DNA from: Anaeromassilibacillus sp001305115
GTDB taxonomy: Bacteria > Bacillota > Clostridia > Oscillospirales > Acutalibacteraceae
NCBI GenBank assembly: GCA_042854365.1
Contig: AP031437.1
Location: forward strand, 310,001-374,000
DNA: 64,000 nucleotides
Direction: 5' to 3'
Part shown: piece after piece, positions 7,925-15,637 of the stretch
Position numbering within the stretch: the stretch's first letter is position 1
Layout: the number at the start of each line of letters is the position of its first letter
Notes under the pieces: generated by a model
The model's database searches: none
What the model was told of the DNA's origin: nothing
Seen by the model: only the letters and a program-made list of their open reading frames with translations
Program-made: the position numbers and the translations under genes

Positions 7925-7953
7925 AGTATATACGATGTTTTTTGGTTTGTCAA
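7925..7953 (-). promoter_or_regulatory. SigA-type promoter of the candidate small RNA
   Basis: Minus strand TTGACA (7953-7948), exactly 17 bp, TATACT (7930-7925). Predicted start of transcription is near 7918. Confidence 0.7.
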
Positions 7954-8081
7954 GAGTTTTAAAAAATATTTTATAAAAACATTTGTTCTAAAAAAGGTTG
8001 ACTTTTTTCACATGTGATGGTAGCATAAAATCGAAAAGAATCTTATTAAGATTCTAATATCCTTAAAGGAGAAATGTGAAA

Positions 8082-8288
8082 ATGGATTACCTTGCATGGG
8101 GGGAGGAATACTTATTGGAGGCGGATCGCCTTCGCGCACGGGTGCGCCTACTGCGATGTCAAGCCGCCTCCTTTGCAGAGGGGAGTGAGGCGGACAAGCT
8201 GGAAGAACGCGCACAGCTGTTGTATAGCATGTATCTGGACTGTCTACATGTTGGGAACCATCTGATGAGATGCGGGAGGTTGCGATGA
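8082..8288 (+). CDS. Small protein coupled to a sigma-like regulator
   Basis: A 68-residue, highly charged, helical protein (YLLEADRLRARVRLLRCQ, then EADKLEERAQLLYSMY) with no membrane segment. The start is either ATG 8082 or GTG 8076; AAGGAG at 8066 is ten bases from the first and four from the second. Its stop overlaps the next start (ATGA), so it is co-translated with the sigma-70 region-4-like protein. Pairs of a short helical protein and a small sigma-like protein occur in prophage-derived and accessory regions of Firmicutes (DUF1492-like), but no other phage gene is nearby. A possible role is partner or anti-sigma factor. A promoter candidate is TTGACT (7998-8003), 17 bp, TAGCAT (8021-8026). 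Confidence 0.6.
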   Translation: MDYLAWGEEYLLEADRLRARVRLLRCQAASFAEGSEADKLEERAQLLYSMYLDCLHVGNHLMRCGRLR

Positions 8289-8632
8289 GAAGAAAATCGG
8301 ATTTAAGCTTGGACCTTTTTGGAGATCGACTGTCCATACCCGTGCATGGGAAAGAACCGGTTGATTTGGAATATCGAAGAATGCTGCGAAGTTTACAAGC
8401 CGCTATGGAAGGGGAATTGACTGCACGTCAAAAGGAATGCATCCGTTTGCGATATTTTGAACAGATGCGCGTGAATGAAATTGCAGAAACATTGGGGCTT
8501 ACGCCGGGGACAGTTTCCGTACATATCAAAAAGGGGAGGGAACGTTTGGGACGGGTATTGCGTTATTCCTTTAGCCGCCTTTCCCGGGGTCCGGCAGAAC
8601 CCACAAAGGATGAAAGCATGCCTTTGCTGTAA
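8285..8632 (+). CDS. Sigma-70 region 4-like transcription regulator
   Basis: A 115-residue protein with a C-terminal sigma-70 region 4 / LuxR-like HTH at about residues 45-95: LTARQKECIRLRYFEQMRVNEIAETLGLTPGTVSVHIKKGRERL. There is no region 2, so it is unlikely to recognise a -10 box alone; it resembles small ArpU/DUF1492-type regulators or a truncated sigma factor. ATG 8285 sits inside the stop of the preceding gene and is preceded by GGGAGG. Target genes are unknown; nothing in the neighbourhood shows a non-SigA promoter. Confidence 0.75.
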   Translation: MRRKSDLSLDLFGDRLSIPVHGKEPVDLEYRRMLRSLQAAMEGELTARQKECIRLRYFEQMRVNEIAETLGLTPGTVSVHIKKGRERLGRVLRYSFSRLSRGPAEPTKDESMPLL

Positions 8633-8641
8633 GAAAAAACG

Positions 8642-8914
8642 CTATTTCTTGTGGCGTTGTAAGGAAGTATGGAGCATCAGTCTTGTTTCTCCGGGGTTTA
8701 GACAAAGAATCTTTGCCCGGATACGCGGATGCTTTAAACGTTTGCGCACCATATTGCTCAGCGTTTGCCCGCTGTGATACCCGTGAATCACTACGACTTC
8801 CGTTACATCGGGAGGGAGTCGGTTTAAAAGCTGTTCCAATTGCTGCTTGGCGTCCATGGTCGTTAGACCGTGAATATTGACCTCTACAGAGGTTCCAGTG
8901 CGTATTTGAAACAT
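8642..8914 (-). CDS. Smr-domain protein (small MutS-related)
   Basis: A 90-residue stand-alone Smr domain. The two hallmarks are VNIHGLTTMDAKQQL (the LDxH-like motif, here IHGL) near residue 14 and VVVIHGYHSGQTLSNMV (the HGxG-like motif) near residue 42, followed by the third strand LNPGETRL. Smr domains are nicking nucleases or nucleic-acid binding modules; short solo forms are common in Firmicutes. The exact HGxG loop reads HGYHSG, a variation, so catalytic activity is uncertain. It converges with the sigma-like gene (ten bases between stops). Confidence 0.75.
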   Translation of the reverse strand: MFQIRTGTSVEVNIHGLTTMDAKQQLEQLLNRLPPDVTEVVVIHGYHSGQTLSNMVRKRLKHPRIRAKILCLNPGETRLMLHTSLQRHKK

Positions 8915-8924
8915 AAAATGACAT

Positions 8925-9506
8925 CCTTATGTAAAATATTCTTAAAAAATATTGTTTTATAAGTTTTTGTGAAAAGATATATAAAATTAAATTAGAAAAA
9001 TACTCGTAAAAAACCGGTTCAGGCCGCTATGGGGTGGAAAACCATGTGTTTGTTTTGGAGATGGAAGGAATTCTATTGTATGCTTTAGCAAGCGGAGCAG
9101 ATGGTGGGGAATGCTTCGAAAGTAAGGCCCAAAACAGATCCACTGGCGGTCGTGGCGATTTCCAACGGGATGGGGGAGGCCCCTCTGTAACGTGATCTGT
9201 ATACCAAAGAATAAGGATATCTGCAAGCGTCTCGCACTTCCCCAAAGTCTTTAAAACAGTGAAGGAATGGTTTCATACCAGGATAGGGCTTCTAGTAGAA
9301 TGGCTAAACCCCGAAACAGCCGAGTTCTCCCTGAAAGATGGCAGCGCCGGGCAACTTTTGCGGAATTGGTATGCGCCTATGAATATGGCCGGTTGGATTG
9401 TTTTTGCATGGGACTCCCTCATTGTACGGACTTTTTGTGGACGAACCATGGGCGAAAAGACAAAGGCCCCGAACGAGAGCAGGAAGGGAAAGCGCATTTG
9501 GTTGGA
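8925..9506. other. Intergenic region without a supported gene
   Basis: About 580 bp. Overlapping plus-strand frames at 9259-9582 and 9267-9515 lack ribosome sites and share no recognisable domain. The stretch may be a decayed gene. The double-hairpin repeat R2 begins at its right end. Confidence 0.4.
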
Positions 9507-9636
9507 GGAGGGTGACCCAAAACTATGGATTTTTCGATCCATAGGAAAGGGGCATCCTCTTTCTGTCTGGAAAAATATCTGAGTTAAAAAAATCGAGGGT
9601 ATCCTTCCGTCATTTCATGACTTTTGGGACACCCTC
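9507..9636. repeat. Interspersed double-hairpin element, copy R2 (complete)
   Basis: Two hairpins in tandem. The left one has outer GAGGGTG...CCTC arms and an inner TATGGAT-ttttcg-ATCCATA stem. The right one has outer GAGGGTATCC...GGGACACCCTC arms and an inner GTCAT-ttc-ATGAC stem. On the minus strand the right hairpin starts ten bases after the LCP gene stop and is followed by CGATTTTTTT, so it serves as that gene's terminator. The sequence is nearly identical to R3 (55684-55815, inverted) with covarying inner-stem bases. Confidence 0.85.
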
Positions 9637-9645
9637 TTTACAATT

Positions 9646-10707
9646 TTAATCCGTGGTCATCTCAGGCCGGTCGTCCTCAAAGATAAAATCGATGAGACTT
9701 TCCGAACACATCTCACGATAGGGAACCAACACAGATCCTACATCGACACGGGTTGCATAGTATTCATCGTCTTCCGGAACACGATGCTCTTCCATAGGAT
9801 AATTCATATAGGTCAGGGCATTTGCTGCAAGATAAAACACTTCGTCCTTTGTCATGTTGGTTTGAACCAAACCAAGACAGTCGTACAGCGCTTTATTGAT
9901 CGTACCAATATTGGATGTCTTAAACTTATTCACTAGGCTGGTCAACACATTGCGTTGGCGCTGTGTACGCTCAAAGTCATCGCCGATCGCACGGATACGG
10001 GAGTAATAGTGCGCCTGCTTGCCAGAAAGATTAAAGGTGCCTTCTGTCAGGTTGCGGCTGGGGTCGCCGGAATTCTGGTTGATTAGCCGTGCCTCGGCTG
10101 CGGTCAATGTGATCTCCACCCCGCCCAGATTATCGATGATTTGGTCAAACGCGGAATTGTCGATCAGGACAAAGCGGTCGATGTCCACACCAAAGTTGGC
10201 CTCGATGGTCGAAACGGCCAATTGTCCGCCTGCACCGGCGCCGCCCTGTTGGTACCCCAATGGATAAGCCGCATTCAGCTTGTTGCTTCCATGATAGGGA
10301 ATGGCAACATAGAGATCGCGCATGAAGCTGGTCAACTTCAACTTTTTATGCCGGGTATCGACCGAAACCATCATCATACTGTCACTGCGGCCAATGTCAT
10401 TGTCTTGGTAGTCGTCTACGCCGAGCAAAAGGATATTGGTGATGGCGTCATCGTGGTACAAACCACCCAACAGGTTGGGATCTCCGGTGATCTCATCCGT
10501 GGAAGAAGTCCCCTCCCCGCCACTGGGCAGAGAAATCGATCCGCTCGGCGGGGCAAGAGAACTCAAACCGTTATAATGGATCTGGCTCAAAAGCATATCC
10601 GCATACACCAGGCCGCTGCCAAAGATCACAAAAACCAAGCTCAGAAACAAAACAACTATATTGCGGATCAGACGAATCCGCTTCTTTTTCTTATTATCTT
10701 GATTCAC
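9646..10707 (-). CDS. LytR-CpsA-Psr (LCP) family wall-polymer ligase
   Basis: A 353-residue type II membrane protein: basic N-terminus, one membrane anchor (about 13-35), a Ser/Gly-rich linker, then the extracellular LCP domain. The domain shows NILLLGVDDYQDNDIGRSDSMMMVSVD (acidic and Arg residues that hold Mg and the lipid diphosphate), LTSFMRDLYVAIP, KLNAAYPLG and the late segment YYSRIRAIGDDFERTQRQRNV, which carries the conserved Arg pair. LCP enzymes transfer wall teichoic acid or other anionic polymers from undecaprenyl diphosphate to peptidoglycan. GTG start with AAGGACTG upstream. The upstream region holds an inverted repeat TTTCGT-C-ACGAAA (10792-10804) near a TATAAT box. It lies near the YfhO/GT2 envelope genes, fitting surface-glycan work. 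Confidence 0.92.
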   Translation of the reverse strand: MNQDNKKKKRIRLIRNIVVLFLSLVFVIFGSGLVYADMLLSQIHYNGLSSLAPPSGSISLPSGGEGTSSTDEITGDPNLLGGLYHDDAITNILLLGVDDYQDNDIGRSDSMMMVSVDTRHKKLKLTSFMRDLYVAIPYHGSNKLNAAYPLGYQQGGAGAGGQLAVSTIEANFGVDIDRFVLIDNSAFDQIIDNLGGVEITLTAAEARLINQNSGDPSRNLTEGTFNLSGKQAHYYSRIRAIGDDFERTQRQRNVLTSLVNKFKTSNIGTINKALYDCLGLVQTNMTKDEVFYLAANALTYMNYPMEEHRVPEDDEYYATRVDVGSVLVPYREMCSESLIDFIFEDDRPEMTTD

Positions 10708-10925
10708 AATATCAGTCCTTAAACGCAGCAGCCTGCTGGCCGTGCAACAATTTTTTTGGAAAAGTGCGCATTAACTCGTATATTATACTGGTTTCGTCAC
10801 GAAATATAATTCTATAATATAATTTTAGTGCTTGTTAAAAACCGGTCTTGCTGGAAAATCTGTCATTCTCTTCGTGATAAACCGCAGAGAGTATTCCACA
10901 GAAGAACGCCCATGCAGAGCTAGCT

Positions 10926-11552
10926 TTATAAGAGGGAATCGCGCCAGCCCTTGTGAGATGATTCGTCGGGGCGGGTTTCGTCCAAGGTGAGCAGATAAGC
11001 GGGAAGAAATTCTTCCAAAAAACAGTCGGCCTCTGGAATCTGCATATCACGAATGGATTCCCAAAGGCTGTCTTCTGCTTTAAGAAATTCAGCGTTACCC
11101 ATACGGCGTTCCTCCAGGCACTTGATGAGGGCGGAGAGCTTGTCCGCTGCTTTGACCAATCGATGGAGTTCCGCATCTGCCTCACTGTCTCCACGCAACA
11201 AGGGCGCATAAATATCCTGCAAGTCGCTGGGAAGAAGGGAAAGCAATGTTTGCTCTGCGGCAGATTCCACGGCGCGATAAGCGCCACGAATGTCGGCGCT
11301 ATAGTATTTTACCGGCGTGGGCAAATCGCCGGTTAATGTTTCGGGGGCATCGTGAAAAAGGGCTAACACAGCAGCGCGCTCGGGGTTGACATGCCCTCCA
11401 AATCGGACATTGCGCAGTGTAGCCAGTGCGTGTGCCAATACAGCGGTCTCAAAACTGTGTTCGCTCAGATTCTCTTGTCGGGTATTTCGCATCAACCCCC
11501 AACGATCGATATATTTCATGCGGGAAAGCATGGCAAAAAATTCGGATGGCAT
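10926..11552 (-). CDS. HD-domain 5'-deoxynucleotidase (YfbR-like)
   Basis: A 208-residue HD-domain phosphohydrolase. Motifs: RWGLMRNTRQENLSEHSFETAVLAHAL (first metal His and the SEHS box), VLALFHDAPETLTGDLPTPVKYY (the HD pair followed by the YfbR-specific TGDxPTPVK), and KAADKLSALIKCLEE (distal Asp). Members remove the 5'-phosphate from dNMPs, or more generally control deoxynucleotide levels. Length is close to the 199-residue E. coli YfbR. ATG 11552 was chosen because GGAGG lies ten bases upstream; an in-frame ATG at 11597 adds 15 atypical residues. No operon partner. Confidence 0.9.
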   Translation of the reverse strand: MPSEFFAMLSRMKYIDRWGLMRNTRQENLSEHSFETAVLAHALATLRNVRFGGHVNPERAAVLALFHDAPETLTGDLPTPVKYYSADIRGAYRAVESAAEQTLLSLLPSDLQDIYAPLLRGDSEADAELHRLVKAADKLSALIKCLEERRMGNAEFLKAEDSLWESIRDMQIPEADCFLEEFLPAYLLTLDETRPDESSHKGWRDSLL

Positions 11553-11597
11553 CCATCCTACACCTCCAATACCGTTGAAGTTTGCAATATCTTTCAA

Positions 11598-11988
11598 AAC
11601 GCTAAAAAAACCTGTCAGAAGCTGGGAAAAGCGAAAAAAAACCAGCGGTTTGGCTGTTTTTCCATATAGAGAAGCCCGGATCTAACCATATTCCAGAATT
11701 CTTTTTTTGGGGGCTGGGACGTCCATTTTTTTGTTTGTTCTCCAATTGCATATGCTATAATGGTTCTTAATGACTGTATCCAGCTCTTCTTTGTGCATCC
11801 ATCAAAATGCGCGGTACAAAGCATCGCTCCTAGAGAAAAGTCGGATGCCGTCCGCGCTTTTGAACCACGAGTCCTTTTTCAGGCTTGTGGCTTTGCCTCA
11901 TACGCATTATAATAATACCATCTTATGGAAGAAAATGCCACGATCTACGGCGAAAGAATAAGAAAGACAACGAAAGTCAGGTGATTCT
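11598..11988. other. Intergenic region upstream of yfhO
   Basis: No gene is supported. A TATAAT at about 11755 is preceded at a poor distance by TTGTTT. Short frames on both strands lack ribosome sites. Confidence 0.4.
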
Positions 11989-14469
11989 GTGACGCAGTTG
12001 CGTTTTCCTGAAAGGGCTTCCAGCTACTATTGGAGGGCTTTCCTCTATGGAATAGGCATTTCCCTCCTGTTTTTTCTCCCTTTTATTCTCTGGGATGACG
12101 GATATTTTTTGTTCTATGGCGATTTTAATGTGCAACAGGTTCCGTTTTATCAAATGTGCCATGATGCAATCCGAAGCGGCAATCTGGGTTGGAGCTGGAC
12201 CACCGACCTGGGAGCAAATTTTATCGGGTCCTATACCTTTTATTTGTTGGGGAGTCCGTTTTTTTGGCTGACGATTCCCTTCCCGAGTGCAGCGGTACCA
12301 CATTTGATGGGGCCTTTGCTGGTTTTGAAATTTGGTTGCGCGTCTCTGACAGGTTTTATTTACTTAAAGCGTTATGTCCGCACACCGGACTATGCGGTCC
12401 TGGGCGGGATGCTCTATGCATTCTCCGGTTTTTCGGTGTATAATATCTTCTTTAACCATTTCCACGAGGCGATTGTTGTATTCCCGTTGTTGCTTTGGGC
12501 CTTGGATGAGTACATGGCCACCAAGCGCCGCGGTGTGTTTGCTCTGTTGGTTTTTGCCAGCTGTTTTATGAACTATTATTTCTTCGTGGGACAGGTTGTA
12601 TTCTGTGTGATCTACTTTTTCCTGCGGCTTATCGTGAAGGATTGGCGAATTGGACTGCGGGATTTTGCCCTGTTGGCCTGTGAGGCTGTGCTGGGGCTGC
12701 TGTGTTCCTGTGTGCTGCTGATTCCTACCGTACTTTGTGTAGTACAGAATCCACGTGTGGATAATCCCCCGAATGGATGGGGCGCCCTGCTCTACGGCTG
12801 GAATCAACGGTATGTACACATCTTGGAGTGCTTTTTCTTTCCCCCGGATATTCCGGCACGCCCCAATTTTACCCCGGATTCCGAGTCAAAATGGGCGTCT
12901 CTGGGCGCTTGGTTGCCCCTGTTCAGCATGACGGGTGTATTTGCCACGCTGCAGGCGCGGCGTAAGAGTTGGATCAAAACTCTGCTGCCCATACTGTTCC
13001 TAATGGCGTTTGTCCCCATTTTGAATTCATCTTTCCAGCTGTTTAATTCCAGTTATTACGCACGGTGGTTCTATATGCTCACCTTGATGATGTCGTTGGC
13101 GACGGTGACTGCGCTGGAAAACCCGCGCGCGGACTGGAAGCGTGCAATCAAATGGACCCTTGGGTTTACCTTGGGCATTGCGCTTCCCATCGGGCTGATG
13201 GTGAAGACGACAACCTCCGGGGATGAAGAAACCATGTCCGTCGGGCTGGAAGCATACCCGTCCCGGTTCTGGGCCTATGTGGCGATTGCGGTGCTCAGCC
13301 TGCTATTGCTCGCCGTTCTTATGCGGGACCACCCGATGCGCCAACTCCGTCAAGAGCTTTTGAACCGGCGAGGCAGAGTCTTCTTTCCCCGGCGGTTCGG
13401 TGTGGAGAGGACCAAACGTTTTGCGCGCTCCTGTATGTGTGGCGTGGCGGTGATTGCAGTGGTATATTCGCTGTATTTTATCACGCTGGGAAAAACACAG
13501 AGCAGCGATAACCACGATCATATGATTCCCTATTCACTCAATGGTGGAAAAGACCTGCAATTGGATACGAGCAATTGCCGCATCGACGTATATGACGGTA
13601 TGGACAATCAGGCGATGTTTTTCCAAATGCCCACGATCCAAGCCTTTCACAGCATTGTACCGGGTTCGATCATGGAGTTTTATCCCACCATCGGTGTACA
13701 ACGCGATGTGGGGTCCCGGCCGGATGTGAAGTATTACGGCCTGCGCGGGTTGACTTCTTGTCGTTGGCTGTTGGACCCCATCACCAGTGGGGAGACCTTT
13801 GAGCAGGACGGAAAAACAGAGATGCCCGGGTGGAAATATGTCGATACGCGAAATGGGTTCGACATTTGGGAAAACCAGTATTTTATCCCCATGGGTTTCT
13901 GCTATGACAGCTATATCACCCGTGAAGAATATGACCGCGTGAGCGAGGACAACCGGAATTTACTGCTTTTAAAGACAATGGTGCTGGATGATGAACAAGT
14001 CCTGCGCTATGGAGACATCCTGAACCACTTTGAAGAGATCGATTCTGTTGCCTACACGCAGGAAGGGTATTTCGCCGATTGTCTGGCGCGCCGCAGCATG
14101 GCGTGCTCCACGTTTGAGCGGGACAACAGCGGATTTACTGCCACAATATCGACCGACAAAGACCGTTTGGTATTTTTCAGCGTTCCCTACGAGGGCGGTT
14201 GGACCGCCACTGTCAACGGCGAACCGGCGCAGATCGAACAGGTAAATGTCGGCTTTATGGCGGTACGAGTGCCGGAAGGGGAGAGCACCATCCGGTTTGA
14301 CTATGAGACGCCCGGCCTGAAATTGGGCGCCTGTGTGACGGCGGGAGCGTTCTTGCTGTTGGGAATCTATTGGTTGGTCACCCGGCGGTTCGACCGTGCC
14401 CATCCGCCAAAACGCCGTGCCTTTCGGGTCAAGGAATTCGCGATGAAGAAAGGGGAGGGAACGGAGTGA
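11989..14469 (+). CDS. yfhO: YfhO-family membrane glycosyltransferase
   Basis: An 826-residue polytopic membrane protein with about 12 membrane segments in the first 480 residues and a beta-rich extracellular domain (about 500-770) before a last membrane helix. The N-terminal half has the family pattern: FLPFILWDDGYFLFYGDFNVQQVPFY, LGANFIGSYTFYLLGSPFFW, and FHEAIVVFPLLLWALDEY. YfhO-like proteins are GT-C-fold enzymes that take sugars from a lipid carrier and modify surface polymers; in Bacillus YfhO works with the GT2 enzyme CsbB to decorate lipoteichoic acid. The same pairing is seen here with the GT2 gene two positions downstream. GTG start after AGGTGA. Stop overlaps the next small gene by four bases. 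Confidence 0.88.
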   Translation: MTQLRFPERASSYYWRAFLYGIGISLLFFLPFILWDDGYFLFYGDFNVQQVPFYQMCHDAIRSGNLGWSWTTDLGANFIGSYTFYLLGSPFFWLTIPFPSAAVPHLMGPLLVLKFGCASLTGFIYLKRYVRTPDYAVLGGMLYAFSGFSVYNIFFNHFHEAIVVFPLLLWALDEYMATKRRGVFALLVFASCFMNYYFFVGQVVFCVIYFFLRLIVKDWRIGLRDFALLACEAVLGLLCSCVLLIPTVLCVVQNPRVDNPPNGWGALLYGWNQRYVHILECFFFPPDIPARPNFTPDSESKWASLGAWLPLFSMTGVFATLQARRKSWIKTLLPILFLMAFVPILNSSFQLFNSSYYARWFYMLTLMMSLATVTALENPRADWKRAIKWTLGFTLGIALPIGLMVKTTTSGDEETMSVGLEAYPSRFWAYVAIAVLSLLLLAVLMRDHPMRQLRQELLNRRGRVFFPRRFGVERTKRFARSCMCGVAVIAVVYSLYFITLGKTQSSDNHDHMIPYSLNGGKDLQLDTSNCRIDVYDGMDNQAMFFQMPTIQAFHSIVPGSIMEFYPTIGVQRDVGSRPDVKYYGLRGLTSCRWLLDPITSGETFEQDGKTEMPGWKYVDTRNGFDIWENQYFIPMGFCYDSYITREEYDRVSEDNRNLLLLKTMVLDDEQVLRYGDILNHFEEIDSVAYTQEGYFADCLARRSMACSTFERDNSGFTATISTDKDRLVFFSVPYEGGWTATVNGEPAQIEQVNVGFMAVRVPEGESTIRFDYETPGLKLGACVTAGAFLLLGIYWLVTRRFDRAHPPKRRAFRVKEFAMKKGEGTE

Positions 14470-14627
14470 ATCATATTCGCCTACAGCTCTTAGGGATTTC
14501 TGCAATACTATTTGGGATCGTGTTGATTCTTGCCTTGCCTGGTTCACCTGCCATTGGAGTAATCATCGCGGTGCTCGGCATGACATTTTCGTTAGCCGGT
14601 GCATCCGGACGAAAAGAGGAGAAATAA
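14466..14627 (+). CDS. Small two-helix membrane protein in the YfhO/GT2 operon
   Basis: A 53-residue protein starting at GTG 14466, inside the yfhO stop (GTGA overlap), with GGGGAGGG upstream. Two hydrophobic helices (about residues 6-23 and 27-45) are separated by PGSPAIG, followed by the basic/acidic tail GRKEEK. It is too short for most annotation pipelines. The overlap with yfhO and the three-base gap to the glycosyltransferase start suggest coupled translation and a role as a small subunit of the lipid-sugar machinery. The family was not recognised. Confidence 0.65.
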   Translation: MNHIRLQLLGISAILFGIVLILALPGSPAIGVIIAVLGMTFSLAGASGRKEEK

Positions 14628-14630
14628 CCA

Positions 14631-15611
14631 ATGAAGGAAACGTATATTCCCACGGTCTATCTGGTGATTCCTTGTTACAATGAGGAGGAAGTGCTTCCGG
14701 AGACGGTCAAGCGTCTGACAGAGAAACTGCAAAAAATGCAGCAGGCCGGTCTGGCGGGGGAGAAAAGCCGTATGTTGTTTGTAGACGACGGCAGTAAGGA
14801 CCGTACCTGGACGTTGATCTCCGCGTTCAGCGATCAGAACCCGTTGGTTTGCGGATTGAAATTGGCGCACAACCGTGGCCATCAAAATGCGCTGTTGGCG
14901 GGATTGATGGAGGCGAAAGCGCGCGCGGACTGTGCGATTAGTCTGGATGCAGATTTACAGGACGATATCGAAGTGCTCGACGAGTTTGTACAGAAGTTCC
15001 GAGAGGGCTGTGATGTGGTTTACGGGGTGCGGAAGAAGCGGGAGACTGACAGCTTCTTTAAACGTACAACGGCGCAGGGATTTTACAGAGTGATGCGCCT
15101 GCTCGGAGTGGAAACCGTCTATAACCATGCAGACTACCGGCTGATGAGCCAGCGCGCACTGGACGCGCTCTCCGAATACCGCGAGGTAAACCTGTTCCTG
15201 CGCGGAATCGTTCCTCTGATCGGATACCGCAGTGACTATGTTTTCTATGACCGCCATGAACGTTTTGCGGGGGAATCCAAGTATCCTTTGAAAAAAATGA
15301 TCTCTTTTGCTTTGGATGGCATTACCTCATTTAGTGTGAAACCCCTCAAAATCATTTCCAATTTGGGAATCCTACTCAGTGTATTGAGCGTCGGTGGTCT
15401 GATCTACGCTTTGATTTCCTATTTTACGGGAAACGCAGTGGCAGGCTGGACTGCGACGATTTCGTCTATTTGGCTGTTGGGCGGCATCCAGCTCCTCTGT
15501 ATTGGCGTAGTGGGCGGTTACGTCGGCAAGATCTACAGCGAAGTAAAGGCGCGGCCGCGCTATCGCATTGAGCAAAAAGTAGGGGAGGAAGAGCTTGAGC
15601 AACCCAAATAA
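14631..15611 (+). CDS. GT2 polyprenyl-phosphate glycosyltransferase (CsbB/GtrB-like)
   Basis: A 326-residue enzyme with a GT-A domain (1-230) and two C-terminal membrane helices (about 235-257 and 270-295). Motifs: VIPCYNEEEVLPETV, MLFVDDGSKDRTW (nucleotide-sugar site), LKLAHNRGHQNALLAGL, ISLDADLQDD (metal-binding DxD-type), GVRKKRETDSFFKR, and the acceptor-end signature YDRHERFAGESKYPLKKM. Such proteins move a sugar from a nucleotide to undecaprenyl phosphate on the cytoplasmic face, giving the donor for YfhO. ATG lies three bases after the stop of the small membrane gene. The donor sugar cannot be told from sequence. Confidence 0.92.
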   Translation: MKETYIPTVYLVIPCYNEEEVLPETVKRLTEKLQKMQQAGLAGEKSRMLFVDDGSKDRTWTLISAFSDQNPLVCGLKLAHNRGHQNALLAGLMEAKARADCAISLDADLQDDIEVLDEFVQKFREGCDVVYGVRKKRETDSFFKRTTAQGFYRVMRLLGVETVYNHADYRLMSQRALDALSEYREVNLFLRGIVPLIGYRSDYVFYDRHERFAGESKYPLKKMISFALDGITSFSVKPLKIISNLGILLSVLSVGGLIYALISYFTGNAVAGWTATISSIWLLGGIQLLCIGVVGGYVGKIYSEVKARPRYRIEQKVGEEELEQPK

Positions 15612-15637
15612 AACGGTCTGACGGGGAGAACAAAGCA

